Below are positions 10,240 through 17,080 of a stretch of 64,000 nucleotides of DNA, one piece after another. This DNA comes from Symsagittifera roscoffensis (taxonomy: Eukaryota > Xenacoelomorpha > Acoela > Convolutidae), in NCBI RefSeq assembly GCF_963678635.1, contig NC_087071.1, forward strand, positions 24,566,013 through 24,630,012. The letters run 5' to 3'. Every line of letters begins with the position of its first letter. The stretch's first letter is position 1. The notes below the pieces were generated by a model, which ran no database searches, was not told where the DNA came from, and was given only the letters and a program-made list of their open reading frames with translations. Position numbers and translations under genes: made by a program.

Positions 10240-10457
10240 CAATATCGATTAGGTAACTTTTTAATTGTGTACAGTTTTTCTAGTGTTTTTCAGAATTTTA
10301 AATTTTATCAAATTTTTTAACATGTGTGCGAGTTCGGAGCACTTAACTAAGTTCTTATTGTTTTTCAATGGTTTACCTTGAACCTCTCATCTATTCTCAT
10401 AATTAAAATGAAATTGAAGAAATTAATTACAGAAAACGAAGTTAAAACCAAACAATC
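10240..10457. other. Spacer, no gene seen
   Basis: About 220 bp of AT-rich sequence between the minisatellite and the 3' end of the minus-strand gene. Nothing recognisable. Confidence 0.5.
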
Positions 10458-10463
10458 TTTATT
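10458..10463 (-). terminator. AATAAA polyadenylation signal
   Basis: AATAAA on the minus strand, ten bases past the stop codon of the acidic-protein gene (10473-10937). This is the normal spacing for compact worm 3' ends and supports that gene's strand and end. Confidence 0.5.
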
Positions 10464-10472
10464 TACAAACAT

Positions 10473-10937
10473 TTAATCAAAGAGCTGTCGAGCAGCAGAA
10501 GAGTTCTGGAGGTTCTCTATGGAACGCAGAGCTGGACGAGGTTCCATTGCTGGTGGTTGTTGTGGAGGAGTGTTTTGAGGCGTCATTGTTTCTGAGAATC
10601 CCTCATCTTCATCTATTGTGATGGGGTTTTCGACTGATCCTTCCTCCTCCCAAGGAAAGAGGAAGTCGTCGACTGGATGAGCCACATATCTAGAGTCAGG
10701 AATCTCGGGGTAGTTCATTCCCACATGCTCAGACACTTCCTCCATCATTTGCTTTGTTCCAAGTTGGTTCTCTGTGATGGGAACTTGCATCATATGATGT
10801 TCGTTGAAATCCCTTCGCATCACTTCCACCATGTGCCAGACTTAGATTGGGATATCCTTTCGTGTCAGAAAAACTCCAGAGACTGTTTCTCGCACTTGAA
10901 TTTGTACTAGATCAGGAGAAAATTCTACAGAGTACAT
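10473..10937 (-). pseudogene. Acidic protein with SUMO-interaction-like motif, one in-frame stop
   Basis: An open frame of 119 codons starts at M 10832. In the same frame, 35 more codons lead back to ATG 10937 (M-Y-S-V-E-F-S-P-D), broken only by a TAA at codon 32. TTCTCAG lies 17 nt upstream of ATG 10937, so I take that as the true start. The protein has a mixed N-terminus, then W-E-E-E-G, then N-P-I-T-I-D-E-D-E, which fits a SUMO-interaction motif (hydrophobic core next to acidic residues). After that comes a Q/P-rich stretch and a C-terminal R-Q-L-F-D. The composition is less AT-rich than its neighbours. Family unknown; a regulatory or nuclear adaptor role would fit but is inference. CCAAT motifs lie 215-390 bp upstream and AATAAA directly downstream. 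Confidence 0.6.
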
Positions 10938-11149
10938 GAGGTGCTGTTTTGCACTGAGAAGATCATTTTGAGCAATAAATTGAGTACAAGAGTAAAAATA
11001 AGAAAGAGTTGAGATAGGGGTAGATGATGGAAGATAAGGTGAAATTAAGATATTTAGAGCTGAGAGAGCAGGTAGTTGACGGTAGTTAAGTTGAAAATAA
11101 AATGATTTTTAGTTAAGAGAGAGGGGTACCTTCAACTGGAATGTGTGGG
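10938..11149. other. Leader region upstream of the acidic-protein gene
   Basis: The frame of the gene remains open leftward-to-rightward for about 65 more codons on the minus strand, but without an ATG and with low-complexity composition. The TTCTCAG acceptor near 10955 makes an untranslated outron or intron more likely than coding sequence. Confidence 0.4.
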
Positions 11150-11335
11150 TTTAACCAATTAGAACGGATTTTCCTTATTTGGATTGTAGTCGTGTCCAAT
11201 CAGATTTTAGTTTCCTTCTATGGAATTCTTATACAAAACTCGTGTCCAATTGTAAACAAAGCTACATTTTACACATTGTCGTTTCCAATAACAAAAAAGT
11301 TCATTTTTGTTCTAGTTGTCGTATCCAATCAGAAG
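11150..11335. promoter_or_regulatory. CCAAT cluster, 40-50 bp spacing
   Basis: CCAAT motifs in one orientation near 11155, 11195, 11245, 11285 and 11325. Several are preceded by the same short sequence (TCGTGTCCAAT, TCGTTTCCAAT, TCGTATCCAAT) and two continue as CCAATCAG. The intervals are about 40, 50, 40 and 40 bp. It is upstream of the minus-strand acidic-protein gene. The repeated TCGTNTCCAAT core distinguishes it from chance matches. Confidence 0.6.
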
Positions 11336-11499
11336 ACGCCTTTAAGGACTTAAGTTTTCCAAATAGGTAAAAATGTACACAAAAGCAATTGCAAAAATAA
11401 ATGACTAAAAGTTGTTTGCAGTAAAAATAAGAAATATTGCTGATATAAGTAACACAAGAAAGAAAATTAATAAAAATAACATCTCTGCAACTTTTTTGA
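11336..11499. other. Spacer, no gene seen
   Basis: AT-rich sequence between the CCAAT cluster and the 3' end of the next minus-strand gene. No motif recognised. Confidence 0.5.
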
Positions 11500-12087
11500 T
11501 CAAGTTAATTGAATTTTTTGTATGTAATCGATGAGAAATTGCTGATTTTTGAGTAGATAGTCAAGTTCTTTGATTTTGATGTAAATTTGGGAAGATAATT
11601 CAAAGTTGACGAATTTTTCAAAGCAAACTTCTGGAAATCTGATTCCAAACCGAATCAAGCAGGATTTTGAACTTTAAAAATCTTTAAAGAAATGAAGGAA
11701 TAGAGAACTTTGCTGGGGAGTTTTGACAAATTTGGGTTTTGGATAGGGGATAAAAAGAGTTTTTGATATATTATCGTACGACTTTTTGATCAATTTCAAA
11801 TTCTCGAGAATAAACAAAATTTCTTTCCTTGTGAGGTGTAATTCAGCTGTAAGTTTAAAACTTTGATACGCAATATGTGAATCAAAAGTAAACTCTTTGA
11901 TTGAGTAAGTTTCTCTAAAGAGACCTTTGCTTAGTCGGATAACTCTATTTTGTACAATAAAGACGTCCAAAAAATTATGAAAAAAGTAAGAGTCAACATC
12001 TATTTCATCAATAAGAAAATCAATTGGAATTTTTTCCTTTTTCTTGTAAAGTAATTCGAGGAAGCTCAAATGTTTTTTGATAGACAT
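11500..12087 (-). pseudogene. Unknown protein D (196 codons), one in-frame TAA
   Basis: ATG at 12087 (M-S-I-K-K-H-L-S-F-L-E). 137 codons are open to a TAA at 11674-11676. The same frame then continues without a stop for another 57 codons of protein-like sequence (S-C-L-I-R-F-G-I-R-F-P-E-V, later I-K-E-L-D-Y-L-L-K-N) to TGA at 11500. The intact length would be about 195 residues, similar to the other small proteins of this element. The N-terminal third (helix, K-I-P-I-D-F-L-I-D-E, helix, R-V-I-R-L-S-K-G-L-F) could be a winged-helix-like fold, but that is weak. It shares a short bidirectional CCAAT-bearing promoter region with the polymerase gene. Function not recognised. Confidence 0.55.
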
Positions 12088-12455
12088 TTTTCAAATAATG
12101 ATTAAGGTTTGTTTTTTAAATAATAAACAGTTCACTTTTAGAAAAAGCTGAATTCTGATTGGTTGATTTCCAACAAACAGTGTTACTAAAAAAAATACTC
12201 AATTCTGATTAGTTGATTTTCTCTAATAAAAAGCAAAAAAAAACTTATTTCATTCTGATTTTCTTTTACGTTAAAAGCAACTGCTCTATACTTTGTATAA
12301 CTACTTGAAATAAATTTCAATTATTTTTAACAATTCAAAGTAAGTAAAATTTATTTTTATTAAGTTTTTTGGAACATTTTAAATCTCCCAATTTTGTACG
12401 TACAACGTATTTTTAATCAATTTTGATACACACTAAATATCACACTTTTTTTCAG
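12088..12455. promoter_or_regulatory. Bidirectional promoter between protein D and the polymerase
   Basis: Three TTCTGATT motifs (the reverse complement of AATCAGAA) start near 12153, 12203 and 12253, exactly about 50 bp apart. The first continues as TTCTGATTGGTTG, i.e. a CCAAT box on the minus strand. The region ends in TTTTTTTCAG directly before the polymerase ATG, a near-perfect worm 3' splice site. That fits spliced-leader trans-splicing or a 5'-UTR intron. Most of this region (12159-12384) recurs at 12821-13042, next to the nested retrotransposon. Confidence 0.6.
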
Positions 12456-12820
12456 ATGCCAGCACTCAACAGGAATGAGAAAGTGAAATGCGAGGATTGT
12501 GGTCGGGAATACAGGAGAGCTGATTCTGCGAGACATCGAAAAAATTGTTCCAAAGGGGTTATTTCTTGCCCTGATTGTAAGTATTTTACTTATAATCAGC
12601 AAGAAATGAACTATCATATGGCCAAGAAGCATGGTCAACCAAGTTCGAAACAGTCGATGGTTTGCTCGTCTTGTGAGCAGGAGTTTCCGAGTTACTACTC
12701 TCTCCAACAACATCGGAGAAAAGAACATGGGGCGAAACAACGGAAACCAAGTGATACGGTGGCAGACTTGAACAAGATTGTGGAGGAGGAAGGGAAGATG
12801 GAGAGAAACTCAAAGAGGAG
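12456..12820 (+). pseudogene. Protein-primed DNA polymerase B, 5' part (zinc fingers), interrupted
   Basis: First about 120 codons of the transposon's DNA polymerase, starting M-P-A-L-N-R-N-E-K right after TTTTCAG. Three zinc-binding units are visible: C-x2-C-G-x10-H-x3-C (ending A-R-H-R-K-N-C), C-x2-C with paired H (ending K-K-H), and a C2H2 finger (C-S-S-C ... H-R-R-K-E-H). A single-base frame change is needed between about 12780 and 12800: the visible frame reads a basic stretch, while the neighbouring frame reads E-K-L-K-E-E-L and leads directly into the sequence resuming at 17075. The gene is cut at 12818-12823 by a 4.25-kb insertion. The zinc fingers probably bind DNA. Confidence 0.75.
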
Positions 12821-12823
12821 TTG
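12818..12823. repeat. Left copy of insertion-site duplication (GAGTTG)
   Basis: GAGTTG here and again at 17075-17080 flank the 222-bp promoter copy plus the retrotransposon. Removing one copy and everything between restores a continuous polymerase reading frame. It is a short duplication, or microhomology, for a non-LTR insertion. Confidence 0.6.
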
Positions 12824-13042
12824 GTTGATTTCCAACAAACAGTGTTACTAAAAAATACTCAATTCTGATTGGTTGATTTTCTCTAATAAAAAGCAAAAAA
12901 AACTTATTTCATTCTGATTTTCTTTTACGTTAAAAGAACTGCTCTATACTTTGTATAACTACTTGAAATAAATTTCAAATATTTTTAACAATTCAAAGTA
13001 AGTAAAAATTATTTTTATTAAATTTTTTGGAACATTTTAAAT
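12821..13042. repeat. Second copy of the polymerase upstream region
   Basis: Copy of 12159-12384, from TTGGTTGATTTCC through GGAACATTTTAAAT, differing by a few substitutions and several 1-2 base indels (about 96-97% alike by eye). It is joined on the left to polymerase coding sequence through a shared TTG. On the right it ends abruptly where the retrotransposon begins. It is therefore part of the inserted DNA, not a normal part of the gene. Confidence 0.85.
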
Positions 13043-13043
13043 T

Positions 13044-13068
13044 GGCGCCTTTTCGATGGTTTGGCGCC
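13044..13068 (+). other. Repeated GGCGCC at the retrotransposon 5' end
   Basis: TTGGCGCC occurs at 13042-13049 and 13061-13068, and GGCGCC is self-complementary. The two copies can pair across a 13-nt loop, at or within a base or two of the element's first nucleotide. Structured 5' ends occur in other non-LTR elements. Confidence 0.5.
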
Positions 13069-13130
13069 TGCCCGGGGAGAAAAACGCAGAGAGAAATCGA
13101 ACAAAGACCAAACCAAGCGGGGGGGACAAG

Positions 13131-13166
13131 GCCCGGCAGTGAGTCAGACTTAGGTAACTGCCGGGC
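13131..13166 (+). other. Perfect 10-bp hairpin in the retrotransposon 5' UTR
   Basis: GCCCGGCAGT at 13131-13140 and ACTGCCGGGC at 13157-13166 form a perfect GC-rich stem with a 16-nt loop, 54 nt before the start codon. Such a stable stem so near the ATG is likely functional in the RNA, for packaging, translation or processing. Which of these cannot be told. Confidence 0.7.
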
Positions 13167-13219
13167 GGAGTCTCTCAAACACACCCCAAAACAGAGACGG
13201 CCCAGCCAACCGTCCCTCG

Positions 13220-16200
13220 ATGAAGGCGATCCGTCACACCCTACGGCACACGGAATCTCTGGTGTCCCTACATCTCTACAACGATGTGGAACCAAACCCA
13301 GGTCCGAAAGTGTGGAAGTGTGCAGTGTGCGATCAAAGAGTCAAAAGAACCGAGTGGTCAGTAAAATGCAACGGATGAGGGAAGTGGGTACATTGGGGCT
13401 GCAACGACCTAGGAGAGAATGGAAGGTGGGACGCAAGTTTCAAGGCCACATGCTGCCCTGCTCCCCCCCCCCGCCAGCAAACCGACAGCAAACGGATCAG
13501 AAGAAAGAGGAACAAAAGAGAGAAGAGACAGCGAAGGCAAAGAGAGCGACATGAGAATTGGATGAAGGACGCAAGAAACAAAGGAAGGGAGGAGACTACC
13601 ACGCTGTGGGCTTGGAATATCCAAAGGGCGCGAGTTAGTTTCCCGAAAAGAAACAGATTCGCGGAGATTGTTAAAGCCATAGCCAACAGCAAGGCGGAAG
13701 TGGTAATGATGAGCGAACTCCAAGAACACGAAGAAGGCTTCAAATGGATCAAGGCCAGGGAGATTTTCGGAGTATTGATCTATGGAAAAAGAAGTTGCAT
13801 TTTCCTAAGGGACCAGTGGGCCTCGAAATGGGCAGATCAAGGTTATAGGAGAGTAATCCGGGAGAGAAGCATCTCGATAGACGTGGATGGCTACCGGTTT
13901 ATCTCGACATATCAACCACTCTGGGAAGGCCTCAGTATCGAGTTCATGAGGTACAGAGAGGAGCTCTCTACCCTAATCGAGAATAAGGACATGGTCATAA
14001 TAGGGGGCGACTTCAACTCAGTGGTAGGGGAGAGTGCTACCAGGGGGGCGGACCAGACGGTGGGTATCCACGGTTTAGGCAAGACAAACGCAGCGGGTAT
14101 GAACCTACTGGAATGGTGCCAAGAGAACAGCCTAGCCTGGTGCAACTCCTTTTTCAGCCACAAGAGGAGAGGAACATGGAAGCATCCCAAGAACAAAACA
14201 TGGCATGAAATAGACGGCTTCATTATGAAACAACAAGACCGGGCAAAACGCGCACGGAGGATTTTCACGGTACCGACGAGCAAGGATCTAAGCGACCACA
14301 GACCGAAAGCGATGTGCTGTACCCTGAATAACTCTCTTGACAGGAAGCGCAATAACAAGACCAGCCAACCCAAGAAGAAAATAGACTGGGAAAAACTAAG
14401 AACGGTGACAAAGGCAACGGAATACGCCAATAAATTAGCTACAGAAGAGCTCGAAGACTGGACACAAACAGCAAAGGCGATGAAGAGAGTAGGGGAAGAA
14501 GTGTGCGGCACAGTAGAAAAACAACCCCTAAACCCCGCTTTGGAGAGGCACAAAGAGGAATTAGAAAGGGCGCAAAAGAGAATATGCGAACTAACAGCTC
14601 GAGCACAAGACGGAAACGAAGCAGCGAAGGAAGAGAGACGGAAAGCTAGAAAGGATTTCAAAAGACAGAAGAAAGAGTGAGAAGAAGAATGGTGGCTAGA
14701 GATTGTCAACGAAGCCAAAAGAGCCAAAACTAGCGGCGATATGAGAATCCTGTATAAAACCTTGAGAAGGATTGGCATCAAAGACAATAATAGCTGTGTT
14801 GAGGACGAATTCTTCAGCCCGGAGGAATGCAAAGAGCATTTCATGCAAGTCTCGGCAAAGAGATATGACCGACCGGAGGGAGAAATAAAATCCTTAATCG
14901 ATAGTCTGGAACAAAGAAGGGACACTGTGGCACGAGAAGCAGCACGGAAAATAGAAATGGAATTCACAGTGCAGGAAGTGGAGCGAGAAGTTGCTCTCAT
15001 GAAGGACGGCGCGTCAGGGATTGACGGAGTGCGCCTAATTGGGATCAATGCCGCTGATAACACAACAAAAAGAGAAATTTTCAAGAGCGTCATACAACTG
15101 CTGGAAACAGATCCAAACACCTGGCCCGAGGAAACCAAAGAAGGATGGGTGGTACCCATTCACAAGAAGGGTCCAAAGAACGATCTACAAAACTACAGAG
15201 GCATTTGCCTCCTTCCTTTAGCCAGCCGGATCATAGCCAGAGTACTGGCCTCCAGTATCAGACTATGGGCGGAAGAGATTGGGGCATTAGACGAGAACCA
15301 AAATGGCTTCAGGAAGAACAGATCGACCGCGGACGCGACACAGACTATAATCAGAATTGACGAAGAGACAAGTAGAGTTCTGAGAAGGTCTAACCATCCT
15401 GACCCGAGAAGACCAGGAGCTGTACTCTTGGACATAAAAAAGGCGTACCCGAGAACGAACAAACCACTTTTATGGGGGATACTAGGAAAGCTATGTATGC
15501 CTCCAAGCATCTTAGAAATCCTGAAAGGCTTACATGAGAACACACAATACCGAGTAAAAGGCAAACAGGAACTGAGTACACCATGGACGCCACAAAGGGG
15601 CCTTCGCGAAGGTTGCGCCACCTCGCCCATTCTGTTTAATATTTATCATGCTACATCCATGAGGCAAGCCCAAATGGATCGGATAAAAGAGGCAAAGGAA
15701 GAATGCGGCTTGAAGTGGACCTGGAGACCTGGAAACAAACTCCCCCCTTGCGACGTCCCAAAGGAACCTACAGAGCAGCAACAGGATTGAATTCCAGATA
15801 CTGGACTCGCTGTTTGCGGACGACTCCACTCTGTTAGGAAGTATGGAAGAGCTCAGTCGAGGTAAAGAGACAATTAAGAAGACGATGCTGAAGTATGAAG
15901 AAGTGCGTCACGATGGGAAAAAAGAATCCATAATGTTTGGCAGCGAGGCAGCGGACAGGACAAGGATGTTAGGGACCCTAATTGGAAGAAAGGAAGACAT
16001 AAACGCGAGGATTAAAAGAGGCTACCATGCTTGGTCGAAGGCCAAGAAATGGCTATGGAAGTCAACACTGTCAAAGAGAACCAAGGCGGTAATTGTCCAA
16101 GCAGTAGTAGAATCAACCATGCTATTCGACTGCTCGGTGAGACCCTGGCTAACCACGGACATTTCAAAATTACACAGAGTGGCCGATATAGCGTACAGAA

Positions 16201-17048
16201 AGGTATGGAATAATGGGAAGGGGCTGGCGCTATACAGGATGCAGAAGGAAGGGGTGAATAGTTTTGAGATCAGAAGGCAACTAGGAATAACATCAATTCG
16301 ACAGAAGATGGAAACACGGGCACTGGAGAGGATAGGACACGTGACGAGGATGCCGGACACAAGAACAGTAAAGAAAATCACTCTGGGCAACTGGACGGAA
16401 ATAGGCGAAAGACCAAAGAATGGGAAGAACAACACTATAACGTACTGGAAAAGAATTTTAAAAGAGGCAGGGTTAGATTGGACTAACATCGAAGGTCTAA
16501 CTATGGACAGAAAAAATTGGAAGGGTATTGTGAACGAGAGGAAGAAGGCCATGGGTGAATGGGAGAACAAGATGTGCGAAATACACAAAGGGGATCTGAA
16601 ACCAACCAGAAGCCAAGCCGGTAAACCAGTCACGGAGGAAGGGTTCAAATGTCGTTGGCCACCATGCGAAAAGACATGCCGAACAAAGGTGAGACGAGAC
16701 CATCATGAAACACGAATCCACAAGCGCAATGAACTAATATTTGAATGTGGAAAATGTCACACAACTTTCGAACAAAAAGCACAAAGAACGAACCACGCCA
16801 AGCAATGTGGAGGGGCCCCAAGAAGGACGTGCCCGGACTGTGGGAAAGAACTTAGCACGACGAACATGGCGAGACATAGACGAACCTACTGTTTGAGAAG
16901 ACATGACACAATGACTCTTAGAAACGCGAGCACACTAGCCAGGACCACATGCCCGGACTGCGGGATCCCTATCACAAAAACGAATGTAGCAAGACATAGG
17001 AACACTGAGTGTCCGGGCAGTGGCAGTCGAGACCCCCAGGGGTTGTAA
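13220..17048 (+). pseudogene. Retrotransposon ORF: 2A, PHD finger, APE endonuclease, reverse transcriptase, zinc knuckles
   Basis: Starts at ATG 13220. A 29-residue leader ends in D-V-E-P-N-P-G-P. A PHD-like C-x2-C ... C ... H-x2-C cluster follows (about residues 34-79). The endonuclease begins near residue 120, with S-E-L-Q-E, G-G-D-F-N-S, H-E-I-D-G-F and S-D-H-R-P. The reverse transcriptase has W-V-V-P-I-H-K-K-G, N-Y-R-G-I, N-G-F-R-K-N-R-S-T, L-L-D-I-K-K-A-Y, G-L-R-E-G-C-A-T-S-P and F-A-D-D-S-T-L-L. The C-terminus carries a C2H2 finger and two C-x2-C-G-x10-H-x4-C knuckles. Lesions: TGA at 13376-13378 at a zinc-ligand position of the PHD finger, TGA at 14678-14680, and a single-base shift in the C run at 15742-15747 just before the F-A-D-D motif. 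All other parts stay in one continuous frame. The protein would copy the element RNA at a nicked target site. Confidence 0.88.
13283..13306 (+). other. 2A-type ribosome-skipping motif
   Basis: The codons read D-V-E-P-N-P-G-P, an exact fit to the known 2A consensus D-(V/I)-E-x-N-P-G-P, preceded by L-Y-N. It ends a short leader at the start of the retrotransposon ORF and directly precedes the PHD-like finger. 2A motifs at this location are known in some non-LTR retrotransposons. Skipping would release a peptide of 28 residues and leave the enzyme starting with proline. Activity here is inferred. Confidence 0.8.
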
Positions 17049-17052
17049 ACGA

Positions 17053-17074
17053 CATACAAGACAAGACAAGACAA
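17053..17074 (+). repeat. 3' tail of retrotransposon, (ACAAG)n
   Basis: Four copies of ACAAG begin four bases after the ORF's TAA region and stop where polymerase sequence resumes. Short tandem 3' tails instead of poly(A) are known in several non-LTR clades and fix the 3' boundary. Confidence 0.8.
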
Positions 17075-17080
17075 GAGTTG
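17075..17080. repeat. Right copy of insertion-site duplication (GAGTTG)
   Basis: GAGTTG follows the ACAAG tail and is the first polymerase sequence after the insertion. It matches 12818-12823. Confidence 0.6.

Larger units (their letters stand above)
13043..17074 (+). mobile_element. Non-LTR retrotransposon nested in the polymerase gene
   Basis: A 4.0-kb element much richer in GC than its surroundings. It has a 5' untranslated region of about 177 bp with strong hairpin potential, one long ORF (13220-17048) for endonuclease plus reverse transcriptase, hardly any 3' untranslated sequence, and an (ACAAG)n tail. The order PHD-like finger, APE-type endonuclease, reverse transcriptase, C-terminal zinc knuckles is seen in several LINE clades of animals. 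I cannot fix the clade by eye. The insertion is probably full length. It killed the polymerase gene and has itself collected two nonsense codons and one frameshift. Confidence 0.85.

Noticed and set aside
9868-10252. Overlapping plus-strand frames rich in K, F and N
   Set aside because: The 30-32-bp minisatellite is open in several frames at once and changes frame between units.
13043-13166. HDV-like ribozyme at the retrotransposon 5' end
   Set aside because: The two GGCGCC copies are only 13 nt apart, too close for the nested double pseudoknot; no catalytic core could be matched by eye.
13912-15159. 415-codon open frame on the minus strand
   Set aside because: Exactly antisense to the retrotransposon endonuclease/RT ORF; serine/leucine-rich composition is a by-product of the sense codons.
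17009-17074. Apparent N-terminal extension of the polymerase frame
   Set aside because: This part is the 3' end of the retrotransposon read out of frame; the polymerase resumes only at GAGTTG, 17075.
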